64,000 bases of DNA, from the NCBI GenBank assembly GCA_036320915.1, contig JAXBDG010000001.1, forward strand, positions 3,804,001 through 3,868,000. Reading direction: 5' to 3'. The notes beneath the pieces are model-generated. The model ran no database searches. It saw only the letters and a list, made by a program, of their open reading frames with translations, and had not been told where the DNA came from. Within the stretch, counting starts at the first letter, position 1. Each line of letters opens with the position of its first letter. The position numbers were made by a program, and so were the translations under genes. Source of the stretch: Linnemannia elongata. Its lineage: Eukaryota > Mortierellomycota > Mortierellomycetes > Mortierellales > Mortierellaceae. Below are positions 36,569 through 48,614 of the stretch, piece by piece.

Positions 36569-38587
36569 TTACTTCGCCGGTACATATCCTGGGAAGAGAC
36601 GTTTCATCTCTGCAGCAGGACGACGACCTAGCTCGCTATCATCATGAAGGGATATCTTGTGAAGGTTCGGCCAACATACAAAGTGGCCAGAATCGATCTG
36701 TTCCAGCATCGATTTGACATCCACCTTTTTGCCTAGGTTTCGCAGCTCCTCCTCCAAGGCCTGATCTCCACCCGTCTTCCCTATCGGCTCTCCTACCGCG
36801 CCCTCTTTCGCTCGGATGGAACTCAAATCATCACGTTCCTCTTGCAAAATATCAGCCTCCCAGCTGACCATACGGGCCTGGCGTGCTCGTCGATGGTCAA
36901 GGTTGAGGCCAGAAGGCGCCATCCAGCTTAATTCCCACGCCTCGGAACTTAAATGGAGGTAGCCAGAACCGATGTGAAGTCTTTCCAGATGCTTCAAGGC
37001 CGCCAGCAGACAAATACCGCCTTCCAACCCCAACGAAAGCTTGCTCTCGTATATGTCTCCCCTCTTTGAACTTAGGTGTAATTCCTCCAGCCGAGGACAA
37101 ACCCGCGAAAGATATCCAAAGACAATCCTCGATGCAGCAAGATCTTTCCCGTAATAGTCCATGTTCCACACCAAACAGACCTGGAGTGTCCTGAGCCTCC
37201 TGCAGCGCCATATTCCAGGAACCGCACTCGACTCGTCGACGTTCATGGAGATGGACAGTTGATTCTGCAGATCCAAGTGCTTGACCTGAAATCTGGTTCT
37301 GGGCGCCCTCAGATGCAGGAGATGAGGCGACTGGCATAGGTACTGGTGCAGTGCGACACTCCAACGACCGTCTGGGCTCGCGTCCCACAGAAAGTCCAGC
37401 GCTGTCACATTGTTGGTGAGTACCGCCAGTTCCTTTGAAATCGTGTCGGTAAGGCCCACTGTCCAAAATGTCCATTCGGTCGCCTCTGGGCAAGCTGACA
37501 AGATCACTCCAGGTTTCAAATCCAGAGTGCGTGCAGCATAAACTGATATGTGGAATGAGCGTAATTGCAGTCGAAGCTGTTTGATGTGTTCCAAGAGACT
37601 TGTGGCGTGGTCAATGGGGTCGAGTATCCGCTGGGTGATGTATGGCGCAGAGACAGAGTCGATCACTTGGAGCGTCTCCAGAGTCGAAGGACGATTGTCG
37701 ATGTGTTCCATGAACATAATGTTGATGAGTCGAAGGTTCTTGAGCGAAGGGCAGACAGTGAGCAGACTTGCAAGGTTCGAATACTTGAAAGTAGCGTTTT
37801 CGAGTTCAAAGGATCGTAGCGGTAAACGAACTGGTCCGGAGTCCTTCTTGTTGGTGGGTATCCATGGTCCAGGGAGCTCCAAGATCACCCCCAGTATCCC
37901 AGCTTGAAAGATCTCCAAAAGTGGGCATGCCTCCAGGACTGCATTGAGGGAAACCAGGCCAAAGGCGCGAGATCGTAGACGCAGGGTGGTAAGAAAAGTC
38001 AAGAAGGGTAAGATGGCCGGGAGAAGTGAGTCGAGGCTTTGAAAGGCGATGAAATCGAGGTGTCGAAGCGGGTTGTCAAAGATGGTTGTACTGATGTCGT
38101 CGTCCAAGGGCTTGCGGCGGAAAGTTTTTCGGCGCCTCCTTCCCCGCAGGTACCGAGTATGGTTCTTCTCCAGCGCCCGCACAAGATCGTTCCATTGTAT
38201 CTTCTGCTTTGAATTTCGAGCAAGAACGCTCGAAATGCACTTTGGACCGTAGTGCCAGTGAAGTCGCCCTGAACCGGTGATATCCTTGATTACTTTGTTG
38301 GAAAGCGGAGTACCCGTGAGGTCGATGTCCCAGACGGTCTCCTTCTCGAATAGGTGACGATAGATCCAGAACCATTCGCGACAGACGGGCAGGACAGACC
38401 TGCGGAGGTCGTTATTATCCAAGTATGAGAATATGTGCTCTCGCAGTTCAACAATATTCAAAGGCGACGTTGTCCTCGGACATGTTGGCTCATTTTGCTG
38501 CAGTTGCTGTTCTTTTTGTTGTTTTTGTCGTTGTTGTTGTTGATGTGATGGTGATGTCGGTTTCTTCCAGAACAGCTTCCGCATCAT
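36569..38587 (-). CDS. F-box protein 3 (expanded family)
   Basis: Single-exon ORF of 672 residues from ATG at 38587 (a second ATG follows at once). After a Gln-rich N-terminus, the F-box is at about 42-85 (PLNIVELREHIFSYLDNNDL, then VCREWFWIYRH). It is more diverged than in F-box 1 and 2 but aligns throughout, including PHLLHLRAPRTRFQVKHLDL in the middle and a CWPNLHKISL and MKRLFP tail. The expected role is SCF substrate recognition. It is divergent from F-box 4 across 1.1 kb and tandem with F-box 2. Confidence 0.9.
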   Translation of the reverse strand: MMRKLFWKKPTSPSHQQQQRQKQQKEQQLQQNEPTCPRTTSPLNIVELREHIFSYLDNNDLRRSVLPVCREWFWIYRHLFEKETVWDIDLTGTPLSNKVIKDITGSGRLHWHYGPKCISSVLARNSKQKIQWNDLVRALEKNHTRYLRGRRRRKTFRRKPLDDDISTTIFDNPLRHLDFIAFQSLDSLLPAILPFLTFLTTLRLRSRAFGLVSLNAVLEACPLLEIFQAGILGVILELPGPWIPTNKKDSGPVRLPLRSFELENATFKYSNLASLLTVCPSLKNLRLINIMFMEHIDNRPSTLETLQVIDSVSAPYITQRILDPIDHATSLLEHIKQLRLQLRSFHISVYAARTLDLKPGVILSACPEATEWTFWTVGLTDTISKELAVLTNNVTALDFLWDASPDGRWSVALHQYLCQSPHLLHLRAPRTRFQVKHLDLQNQLSISMNVDESSAVPGIWRCRRLRTLQVCLVWNMDYYGKDLAASRIVFGYLSRVCPRLEELHLSSKRGDIYESKLSLGLEGGICLLAALKHLERLHIGSGYLHLSSEAWELSWMAPSGLNLDHRRARQARMVSWEADILQEERDDLSSIRAKEGAVGEPIGKTGGDQALEEELRNLGKKVDVKSMLEQIDSGHFVCWPNLHKISLHDDSELGRRPAAEMKRLFPGYVPAK

Positions 38588-39722
38588 GTCGATGTAGTTG
38601 TTGGTTGTTGGTTGGTTGTTGTAGTTGATGGGGAAGGCGTGTTAGTAGGTGCTGTATGTGAAGAATGTATGTGTGTATAAGACAGCGGTGGGAGAAGAAA
38701 AGCCAATGAAGAAGCAAGGAAGAAGTAGAAGAAGAAGCGGAAGAAGATGAAGATGAGGAAGAGGAAGCAAGGAAGAAAGGGGGTCAGATGCCCATATCTT
38801 TTTAAAGCAACAGACACCGTCCCTGCCCCAAGCCATGGTAAATGAGTGAATGAGCCCACATATGAAATCTGGCCTAAGGTCGCAAGGACTTGTGTGCAAG
38901 CTTGTTCTTGTTCCAGACCTTCCATCCCTTCCTCCTCTGCCAACTTGTTCTCTCCCTTCTTCCGATGCAATTATCTCCCACAGAGCTACCAAACAAGTGA
39001 GAATGACCCGGTGAGGTTTCCTTCCCCAGCGACCGTTGTTTTATTTTTGATCGAAAAATAGAATCTGATTCCTTCAGTGAGACCATTAAAGTGATCTGAT
39101 CAGTGATGGTTGGATAGAGATCATCCCTTCTTTTAGTCGCCAGTCATTCTTCGCTCTAAAGAACGTGGATTATATCTGTGAGGTTTAGGTTCTACAACAC
39201 CATCTTCCCGCCTCCTTTCCTCTCTCTCTCTCATTCGCTTTCCTTCTCTCCTGTTTGTCGGCTTTTGTCAGCTTTGCACAGCGAGTGAGTGACCATACCC
39301 ATGGTCATAGCTTTATTCTGAGCGATATTGATACAAAGAGAGAAAAGGAGTGAAGAAGCATAAAGTATCATGGGCAGAATACTCTTCATTTTTTTAACGC
39401 GTCGCGATCATCAAAGGAGCATTGGGCGTTGTGGTACTCCCCGTATCTCAATCCAGTAATGAGCTCTTATGTCATATGTGGACACCCGGCGAACGCGAGA
39501 CGGTCGGTATGTATTAAAACAACAATGTGGGCGTTTCTGTTGGACTGTCGACAAGAAGCGCTTCTTCAAGTGAGGCAGGTGAGTGAGCCCACATCTAATT
39601 TAAGCAAAGAAAGCCACATCCCCCATTCAGCACTTTCCTTCCAGCTTTCCTTCCCCCTCTTCCTCTTCCTCTTCTTTCCTTCTTCTCCCTTTTTTTCTCA
39701 CACGACCATCCCAGCCCAAGTC
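38588..39722. other. Divergent intergenic region between F-box 3 and F-box 4
   Basis: 1.1 kb. The left end (38.69-38.79 kb) is GA-rich on plus and the right end (39.64-39.70 kb) is CT-rich on plus, so each gene has its own pyrimidine leader. The F-box 4 frame stays open 98 codons upstream of its ATG, but that part shows no family similarity. No other gene is seen. Confidence 0.55.
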
Positions 39723-41735
39723 ATGTCCACCTCAGTCTGGAAGAGACTCTCCAAAAGAGTGTCCTTGCCTCCCAAGACAAAAGCAACAGCAGCAACAGCA
39801 ACAACGGCCCCGACAAAGAACGCCCTCCAACAAACTCTACCACCGCCACCGTCACACCCACTGGACATTATCGAGATATTAGAGCACATCTTCTCCTACC
39901 TAGACGAGTTCACCATCAAGGAAACAGCAATCCTCGTCTGTCGCAAATGGTTTCTCATCAACCGGCTCCGGAGTGCCAGAGAGGTCGTCCTGGGCAGCTT
40001 CATGTCCAACTCCAAATTCGACCGCAACCTCTCCCGGATATCCGGTGCATCTCGACTTTCTTTCTACGTTTTCCTCGATGCCACCGTCAGCACGCAAGAG
40101 CAACATAGGAGGAAACTCGTCATGGCGTTGCAGAGGAATTATACTCGACAGATAAAGCGACAGAAGCGGCATCGGAAACTGGACAGTCTGACTCAGTGGA
40201 CCGATGGTGCAACCTTGGAGCGGCTGTTGGATCGGTCTCTCGAGGAGCTGAACCTGATCGGATATGTCCAACCTGAGCTGACACTCCCTCCGATCCTGCC
40301 CTACCTCTCGACCTTGCTTCGCGTGCATTTACAAATCTCTGGAGGCGCTGTTATCAAGGTGGCGGATATTGTTCAAGCATGTCCGCTTTTGCAGGAGTTG
40401 TACGTTGGCATTGGACAAGTGAGCTGGTCCGATCTAGCGGTGGAATTACCTCGGCCATGGCTTCCTTCAAGGAACGGCTCTGAACAAGGATCGCCTCTGC
40501 CGCTCCGGTCTCTCGTTCTTGAGGATGTGTGCTTTCCTCAGAAGACTCTGGAGTCCTTCTTGGCCGTTACACCGCAACTCACGGTCCTCAAGCTGATCAA
40601 CCTGGTTAGCGACAACCTTCCCCACGAAGAACTACCCGAGTGGGAACATCTCGAATACAACTGGCCCAAGCTATCCAAACGACTCAAGGATTTACAACTC
40701 CCCCTCAAGGCCTTCCACTTTTCTGTGTCCGACCGCCCCATGACCGATGATGAGTTCAAAGAGATGCTCTTAGTCTGCCGCGGATCTACAGAATGGACCG
40801 TCCCTTTTGCCGACGTTACCCTCACCATGATTGTGAACATCAAGACGTTTCAGAACGTCCTTACCAGCCTGGAGCTCTTTGGAACGGACCGACCGACTAT
40901 TATCCTCCAACGTGCGCTGCACTTCTACCTTTGCGATTCACCCCACTTGCTCCATCTCAGAGCACCCAGGGCTGCCTTCCTGGTCGAACATCTGGACGTC
41001 TACTATCGAGGAAAGTTCGCCTACACCAAACAAGAAGTCCGTGGGAACCTGTCTCAACCGGTTGTGTGGGGTCACATCCGTCCAGGAGTTTGGGCTTGCA
41101 GGAAACTATTGACTTTGCACATGGAGTTCCACTCGCACGAACAGCCGCTTCTCTCTTCGGCAGTTACCACTCGGATTCTGTTTGGATACATTGCGAGAGT
41201 CCTACCGCGTCTTAGAGAGCTTTTTGTTGACACTGCCGAGTGTTACCGCCAAGGCGATATGGCTTTCTCAGTCAAACTCAACTTGCAACTGGAGGGAGGG
41301 TTATGTCTGCTCGCCAAACTTAAGGACCTGGAACGTCTTCGCATTGGATCTTATGAACGTCAATTACAGTGCTCTCTTTCGGACCTGAACTGGATGGTTC
41401 CTTCTGGACAGAGCAAAAGGTACAGGGAAAAGCGGCAGACGACTATAGAACGACTGGATAGTTGGCTAGAGGAGGAGCGGTGGTTAGAGCTTGCGGCTGT
41501 TAGAGCTGTCCATGAAGAGGAAGAAGATCTGTCGACTAGCTGGGTCAAGGTTGAGCCTGCACTGAAGCTAGAGTTGTATCACTTGGGTTTGTTTTTGGAT
41601 GTCGAGCGTATGGTCTCTGAGATGGCTTCTGTAAACAACTTTCGATGCTGGCCCAGGATGCGCCGACTGTCGCTCTTTTACTTGTATGATATTGGTCGTA
41701 GTCCAGAAATGGAGCTTGAACGAATGTTCAAGTGA
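39723..41735 (+). CDS. F-box protein 4 (expanded family)
   Basis: The start at 39723 (MSTSVWKRLSKRV) follows a CT-rich leader and gives 670 residues, similar to its paralogues. The F-box is at about 46-90 (PLDIIEILEHIFSYLDEF, then LVCRKWFLINRLR). The body carries HLLHLRAPRAAFLVEHLDV, the same patch as F-box 2 and 3, and the C-terminus has CWPRMRRLSLF and a final LERMFK. It is the only plus-strand member of the four. It probably recognises substrates for an SCF ligase; the target is unknown. Confidence 0.9.
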   Translation: MSTSVWKRLSKRVSLPPKTKATAATATTAPTKNALQQTLPPPPSHPLDIIEILEHIFSYLDEFTIKETAILVCRKWFLINRLRSAREVVLGSFMSNSKFDRNLSRISGASRLSFYVFLDATVSTQEQHRRKLVMALQRNYTRQIKRQKRHRKLDSLTQWTDGATLERLLDRSLEELNLIGYVQPELTLPPILPYLSTLLRVHLQISGGAVIKVADIVQACPLLQELYVGIGQVSWSDLAVELPRPWLPSRNGSEQGSPLPLRSLVLEDVCFPQKTLESFLAVTPQLTVLKLINLVSDNLPHEELPEWEHLEYNWPKLSKRLKDLQLPLKAFHFSVSDRPMTDDEFKEMLLVCRGSTEWTVPFADVTLTMIVNIKTFQNVLTSLELFGTDRPTIILQRALHFYLCDSPHLLHLRAPRAAFLVEHLDVYYRGKFAYTKQEVRGNLSQPVVWGHIRPGVWACRKLLTLHMEFHSHEQPLLSSAVTTRILFGYIARVLPRLRELFVDTAECYRQGDMAFSVKLNLQLEGGLCLLAKLKDLERLRIGSYERQLQCSLSDLNWMVPSGQSKRYREKRQTTIERLDSWLEEERWLELAAVRAVHEEEEDLSTSWVKVEPALKLELYHLGLFLDVERMVSEMASVNNFRCWPRMRRLSLFYLYDIGRSPEMELERMFK

Positions 41736-41924
41736 AGATGAAAAAAAAAAGGGATGAAATAAATATTTCGTTAATATTAAACAGTGGTTTATAAACTCTA
41801 ATGCCTCGCTAGGTGAGAGTTTTGGTCAACATTTGAACCTAACTGTGTCCATCGCCTTGACCATCTTCACTACATCGGAGAAGGCCTTGTTCTTTCCTTC
41901 CCACCAACGTGCACTCTATTTAAA

Positions 41925-43577
41925 CTATTTTCTCCTGCCAACCTGCCTAAGCCTGTCAAAATACCTCTTCGCCTCAACATGTCCCTGTGCAGCAGCCTTC
42001 TCATACCATCCCATCGCCACAAACAGATCCTGCCCCTCCCCCTGACCAAGACGATACATATTCCCAACATTATACTGTGCCTCTATATACCCCTGCTTCG
42101 CAGCCCTCAAGAGCCATTCCAACGCTTGACCAACGTCCCGGATGGTGCCTTCGCCATAAAGGTACTGCATTCCTACGTAGTACTGCCCTCTCTTGTCGCC
42201 CTTCTCGGCGCCCTTAAGTAACCAGGCCATGGCCAACGAGTCGTTCTGAGGGACACCCTCACCCAAGCGGTACGAAATCCCGACGTTGACTTCTGCCGGA
42301 GCATAGCCTTGATCGGTGGCCTTGTGGAACCAGGCCAGAGACTGGGAGTAATCTTGAGGGACACCCTGGCCGTGGCGATAGAGCAGACCGATGTTGTTCT
42401 GAGCTGCTGCATAACCCTGGTCCGCTGCTTTGACAAACCAGACCATAGCCTGGTCGTAGTCCCGAGGGACGCCATACCCGTGACGATACAGGATGCCGAT
42501 GTTGAGTTGAGCAGCCGGGTGTCCGCATTCTGCAGCCCGTAGGTACCATTCCAAAGCGGTGGTGTAACTCTGTGTGACGCCTTGACCGTGCTCATGGAGG
42601 ACACCGACTTTACGTAACCCAACAGAATCACCTTGATCCGCTGCCTTGCGATACCAGTCCATTGCAGTCTGGTAGTCTTGTTGAACACCTTGACCAGTCC
42701 TGTACATGTCTCCCAGAGCGACTTGGTCCATTGTATCTCCATTGATGGCATCGACGATGATTTGAACAAGCGTCTTGGCGGCAGGGGTAGCAATATCCTG
42801 AGGCGCTCGTCGTTGGTTTTCGCTGCTAAAGGGTTGCTTCTGGGACTCGCTGCTCCTCCATTGTGTTTGCTCTCCGAGAATCGCATGCGGTGCTCGATAT
42901 GTTCTGGTAGCAGGGTTCTCGATGTGTGAGTCATTAGCCACCGCAATCATTTCAAAGCCATAGACCGGGTTCCGTCTGGTAGTAATCGAGGCGATCCTGG
43001 TCGCATTGAGAGATGCTGTTCCTCCTGCGTCTTGCGCCCCTGCACCTTGTAGTAAAGCGACTGGTGGTTCCTGCATCGGTTCATCTTGCAAAAACGATGG
43101 GGGTGGTTCATGTGGTATACCCATAGGGACAGGGACTTCTGTTGTAGCCAGCTGACCGCCAACAACTACTTCCAAGACAGTATCCGGTACAGCTAGAAAC
43201 CGCCTCGGTTCAAGTCTAAATTTTTATTCATGGGTGAGATTGGTTAGCGATTGCTGTACATGCGATTCATTAAACACTGTACCGCCCTTCCCCATCCCTT
43301 GAAAAATAGGTGCTTCGAGAACGTACGTTCTGAGGTCAGACCCCTTGACAAAGGGAACAATCATCGCCTGGTGCCGAACATGCAGTGCGTCCTCAAACGC
43401 CTGCAGGATATCATCCCATAGAACCACGTCTTTGTTTGTCACAGGGTCCTTGTGGCATTCGATATAAAAGACGTGGTCGGAGTTTGTGGGTGTGGTTGAG
43501 GTGGTGGGTGGGTGGGTTCTGGCGACAGAGCGGATTGCTTGGACGGGGGAATGAGAAGAGGAAGAATCCTGATGCAT
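41925..43577 (-). CDS. Sel1-repeat protein A with shared N-terminal module
   Basis: Two exons, 43327-43577 and 41925-43215, join in phase 2 (AC|GTACGT donor, TTTAG acceptor) to give 513 residues. After a Ser/Thr/Pro-rich start, residues about 35-102 form the shared module: FYIECHKDP, NKDVVLWDDILQAFEDALHV, VPFVKGSDL, intron, LEPRRFLAVPDTVLEVVV. Residues from about 247 hold eight Sel1 repeats of about 36 residues (A...IG.LYR.G.GVPQDY..AM.W...AA.QG). Sel1 repeats are TPR-like protein-interaction scaffolds. No catalytic domain is seen. It is a paralogue of the gene at 56235-58377 and shares the module with LRR-2. Extending the N-terminus to 43694 would need a TTG start and adds only hydrophobic leader-type sequence, so I chose ATG at 43577. 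Confidence 0.9.
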
Positions 43578-44047
43578 CGCAGTTTTTGGGAATGAGAAAA
43601 TAAAAATTAGGAAGGAAAGGTGGAGGTGTGAAAAAGGGAGGGGAAGGAAGAGGACGAATATTAAAGCGCAAAGGAGAGGAAGAGATGAAGTCAAATTTAA
43701 AAGGCTGCGGCTGGTCGTTCAATTGTTGTTTTTTTTTGCTTTGCCATCTGCGTGCCTGAATGCTGAATGGAGCGCCGCTGTGATTGGCTGAACTTGCAGG
43801 GTCCCTCACGCACAAAGAAATAAGCGTGTACAAAGAAATGCGCTTAGGCGATCAAGGTGATTTGCAGAGTGAAAGTCGATACAGGTACCATTAGCTGTTT
43901 CTGATTTTTTTTTTTCGCCTATCAACCAGGGCGAAGACGTAGACAAATAACGAAAAAAAATGTTGGTGAACGATGTGAGTTTATGACAGTGGTTTCTATG
44001 GTATCCAATGGCGGAATGAAAAAAAGCTCTAAAACTAATGGTTGAAC
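43578..44047. other. Intergenic, Sel1-A 5' side and ABC transporter 3' side
   Basis: 470 bases. Purine-rich on plus near 43.6-43.69 kb, with a CCTTTTAAATTTG motif (minus strand, near 43.70 kb) that could serve as a TATA-like element of Sel1-A. The rest shows no gene. Confidence 0.5.
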
Positions 44048-47000
44048 TTAGGCGACGGGGGCACGATGACGAGACTCATAAAGTTCCCTAGCAATCCGTG
44101 TCAGCTTGCCCTCATTCTCAGGTCCAGTCCCCGCGATCATTCCCTTCAACCAACCCTGGTTTAACGAACTGGTCTCATCCAACAGCTCCCAGGGCTCACC
44201 AAACTCCTTAACCTCTCCTTGGTCCAACACCAAGATCCGGTCATAGTCACCAATGACAGTGTTCAACCGATGTGCAATCGTGAACACCGTCGCGCCCTGG
44301 AACTGTGTATGGATCGCCTTCTGGATCATCCTGTCAGACTGCAAGTCAACATTGGCGGTCGCCTCGTCCATGACAATGATCCTTGACCGACGCAGGATCG
44401 CGCGCGATAATGAGATCAGTTGACGTTCGCCGATACTAAAGTTCTTGCCGTTGTCGTCCACTGCAGCGTCAAGACGCCCCTCGAGCCCTTCTACAAGCCG
44501 TTTCATCTCGGCGGCCTCAAGTGCAGCCCAGATATCGGCGTCCTGATGCTTGTTGGTCGGGTCGAGGTTGAACCGCAAGGTACCGCGGAAGAGGAAGGGC
44601 TCTTGCGGGATAATCGCCATCCGCTCACGAAGATCATGAACTCCAATTTTGCTGATATCAATCCCGTCAATGTAGATACCACCCCGGTGAGGTGGGTTTC
44701 CGGTCATGGTCTCGACCAACCGGAACAAGGCCCCAATCATGCTCGACTTTCCAGCACCCGTACGTCCAACTATTCCAATCTTTTCACCAGCCCTAAAGTC
44801 AAGAGAAATATTCTTGAGGACAGGCCCGTCGCCACGGGGGTAGGTCAACGACATGTCCGAAAAGCTGACCTGAGCGGTTGAAGGCCAGCCGTTGGGAACA
44901 ACACTGGTGCCGTCGGGGTTGTTCATGTGGCGCGGGGAGATTTCGGGCTTGGTCTGGGCGTACTCCATCATGCGTTCGACAGACACCATCAAGATTGCAG
45001 CCTCGACACTCATGCGAATGGCCCATTGGAGCTCGCCGGATAAACTGATGACGGATGACATGGCAAGACCAGCCCGGGAGGCTTCTTGGCTATCACGGAC
45101 GGCGACACAAGCGATAGCGGTGGCTCCTAGGAACAAGGCTGAGACAGCATCCAAACGGTAACCCTAATGGCAAGGGAAATAAAAATAGATAAGAACACAA
45201 GTATTAGCACAGATGATCATTCAGTATTAAAACAACAACATGGAAACATCCTAAAAACGAGAAAAAAGAAGAAAAGAAAGGTGACTTACGAGCCAGCGAG
45301 CCATGCCGAGGTAGGTGAAAAAGGCACGACCGTTGTCTTCTTGGGTCTTGATATGCTCGTCCATAAACTTGTTGGCGACACCAAAAGCCCGGACAGAGGT
45401 CAAGCCATCAAGGGTTTCCGACAAGTGAGAATAGATGGGCGAGCGGGAGGTACTATCGATGCGCTTGACCTGACGGCTGGACTTCATGTAGAGCGAGCGG
45501 AGGGCAATAAATCCGGCAAGAATAATAGGGACAGCGATTAAGATCCAGGGGTTTACGATACAGACGGTGACGACAGAGCCAAGCAACATGAATCCGATCT
45601 GGGTGGCGTCGAAAAAAACATAAGGCAGCAACTCGTCAATGAGCGCCATGTCTTTGGAGAACCGGTTTAGGACACGACCGTGGGGGTTGGCGTGGAAAAA
45701 GTCGATGCTGGTACGCATGAGGGCATCCAACATGGCGCGGAAGATGTTGCGGGAGCTGGCGGTAAGGCAGTCGAAGAATAAGTACGAGCGGATCAAGGTC
45801 ATGATGACGGTTCCGAGACAGTAGAGACCAAAGGCGGTAGGGTAGTACGACTTTTTTTGCTCTTGGGCAGAGGCGCCGGACCATCGGGTCAAAAAGAACT
45901 CGCCGAGGACCACGATGGTCTGAGCAGCAGCCAAACAGATGATCGTCAGGATGAGCTTGGACCAGGCAGAACCGATCCGGAAGAACTCGACATAGGCCTT
46001 GAAGGACGTCTCGCCCTCGGCAACCTCTTCAACAGTCAAGTTCTTCTCCATAATACTGGCGCCATCATCGTCCTTGTCGTCAGCTGCAGCTGCTTGGCCC
46101 TTCCTGTCGTCAATGCCACCGTTGTTCTGAGCAGTGAGGGTTGCAGTCTCATCATCGACGGTGGCGGGGATACTCTCCTCGGTAGGAACCTTGGGAGCCT
46201 TTCTGGCAAACTCACGGAGGACATCGACAAACTTGGCTCGGGTGTGAATACTCCTGACCTCATTGCCCTCCTGGACAGCCTGCGTGACCTCAACTTCCTC
46301 CCTCATCACCTCATCGACGTGGCCCATATGGGTAACCTGGCCACGCTCGAGAACAATGACATTCTCGCAGTCCTTGATGTACTGAAGTTGGTGAGTGACC
46401 AAGACACGGGCTTTGCCCTTGAGGAGTCCGTTAATGCAGTTCTGGAACAGTGCACGCCCGACTTTGGGATCGACAGCCGAGAGAGGGTCGTCCAGAATGT
46501 AAACGTCCGAATCTCTGTAGGCGGCTCTGGCGAGCGAGACACGGGCGCGTTGACCTCCACTGAGGGTGACACCCTTCTCACCAATAAGAGTTGCGTCGCC
46601 CTTGGGGAACAACTTAAGATCCCGGGTGAGCTCGCAGGCCTTGATGACCTTATCATAGCGTTCCTGGTTGAAAGCAGCGCCAAAGAGAATGTTGCTGCGG
46701 ATTGATCCAGCAAAGATCCACGGGGACTGGGCAGAGTAAGACATAGAAAGGGGGCGACGGCGGTTATCTTGATGGTGAGCAATGTTCATGGACCCAGAGA
46801 CAAGGGGCATCTCCTCCAGGATAGCCATACAAAAACTCGACTTGCCAGAGCCGACGGGTCCAACAATGGCGAGTAACTCGTCGCGGCGGAGGGTCATGGA
46901 GATGTTGTTGAGGAGAGCTCTTTTGGGGGTGTCCAGCAAGATCACATCGTTGTCAGAGCAGTCGTCAGATTCGGTTGCGAGGCCCTTCTTGGCCTTGGCC

Positions 47001-48614
47001 TCCTTCTCCTTGGCTGCCTTCTCTTTCCTGTCCTTGGCAGAGAGCTCTAGGATCTCGTTCTTCTCGTCGGTCGAAATTGCCCAAGAGAAGGAGGCGTCCT
47101 TCATGTCGATCAAGATGTCGGGAAGATCCTTCGCTGTGACTCCTTGACCAAATCTGTCGTCCGCTTCCTGGGAGTCAACATCAGGCTCAATGCCTCTCAG
47201 CTCTGGCAAAAGCAAAAAGTCAGTAATGCGCTTGACAGAGACACGGACGCCAGCCAAAGCCTGGATAGCCTTGGGGAAGTAGGAGGTCATGTTGGTGCGG
47301 AGGATATTGAGCAATGTCAGGGAGACAAAGACCTTGTCGGGTGTCAGAGAGACAGGGTCGACGGCGTTTCTGTGCTGGAGCCAGTAGGTTGTAAAGGCGA
47401 ACATGGCGATGACAGGCTGGAAGAAAAAGTAGATGGCCATGTTGATAGAGCTGAGGATGTTGGAGTGCCAGATGTACTTGAGCTCAATCGAGCGCAACAT
47501 CATGATCTTTTCTTGGAAAGGGACTTCCCACGCGCACAGCTTGACCAGCTCGATTCCTGAAAAGACGTCTGACAAAGTCCTGATGCGTTCGTCACGGGCA
47601 TTGACAGTATTGGTGCGGATGGATCCAAACTTGCGAGAGAAGAATGCCTGGAGGGGCATCATGAGAGACAGGGCCAAGAGACCAGCGAGACAGGCAACTC
47701 CGAGTTCCTGCCAAAGGAAATACATGCCAGCGATCATCTCCAGAGGTCCGAGGATCAAGTAAAGTCCAAAGGGGGCGAAGCTCTCAAAGGGCTGGAGGTC
47801 GTTTGAGATCAGGTTGACAACCGTTCCTGTGGAGATTGAGCTTGAGGTGGAGAGGGTGAGGCACTTGCGGTACATGAGGGCGATAAGAGATTGGCGGATC
47901 CATGTGCCGAGTCGAAGGACATGAAAGAAGTTATGATGGTGGAATGTGCCGTGGATAAGGGTGACGAGGAAGAGAGCGACTGCATAGCCCATTCCTTGCT
48001 TGATAGTCATGTCGGGTTTGTTGAAGAAGCGAATAACGTATCTAATAGTGTAGTAAATATTAAAGTATTAGTTAGAAAGTGGTTGACTTGTATGTATGTA
48101 TGAAGAAGCATGCAGGTTTGAAGAAAAAGGGGAGAGAGATACGTTACCCCAAGAGAACGGCTTCACTGATCTTGCAGACACCCTCCAAGAATCCAGAGAT
48201 GAGGGGGACCATGGCATAGAGACCGTAGCATCTCCAGAGAACCTTGAAGAGATTGGGGCGCTTTTTGTGGGTAGGGGTGCTGGCATGCTTGGCGTTCTCG
48301 ACCTCGATGGTCCATTCTTTGTACATGAGGTCGGAGATGCGCTGGACGCGGTCGTTTTCTGAGAGACGTTCGATGTCATCTGCGACAATTGTGTTTTTCT
48401 ATGAGGTTGAAAGAGATTGAAGGTAGAGATATATTAGTAGGACGATCGTGTGTAAAGATGAATAATGGTTGGTGGTGACGGATAGAAGGTGAGTGCATGT
48501 ATTATTGGAACTTACTCTTCCGTAGAGGATTTTTGGCTGGATCCAGCTGAAGGTCATATAGGAAAAGAAGTTTGCGCTCTGGATTGAGGACGGAGGGTGC
48601 TTGTCGTCGATCAT
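44048..48614 (-). CDS. ABCC (MRP)-type full ABC transporter
   Basis: A full-length TMD1-NBD1-TMD2-NBD2 exporter of the ABCC family, expected in the vacuolar or plasma membrane and moving conjugates or organic anions. Four exons, 48516-48614, 48148-48398, 45290-48041 and 44048-45163, give 1405 residues. This is the short form without TMD0, as in MRP4/5 or yeast Yor1. The N-terminus has ANFFSYMTFSWIQPKILYGR, the usual L0/TMD1 entry. NBD1 has Walker A GPVGSGKSS (about 511-519), signature LSGGQ (about 610) and Walker B ILDDPLSAVD, with Asp instead of the catalytic Glu, as is common for ABCC NBD1. NBD2 has GRTGAGKSS (about 1167), FSIGERQ and VMDEATANVD with Glu. A Lys/Glu-rich segment precedes NBD1. 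Multidrug or metal-conjugate export is a family inference; the substrate cannot be read from sequence. Confidence 0.95.

Noticed and set aside
39429..39722. 98-codon N-terminal extension of F-box 4
   Set aside because: No similarity to the other three family members; the last part is the pyrimidine leader. ATG at 39723 gives a protein of family length.
43578..43694. Hydrophobic N-terminal extension of Sel1-A resembling a signal peptide
   Set aside because: It needs a TTG start and reads a purine/pyrimidine leader; the ATG at 43577 is the first plausible start.
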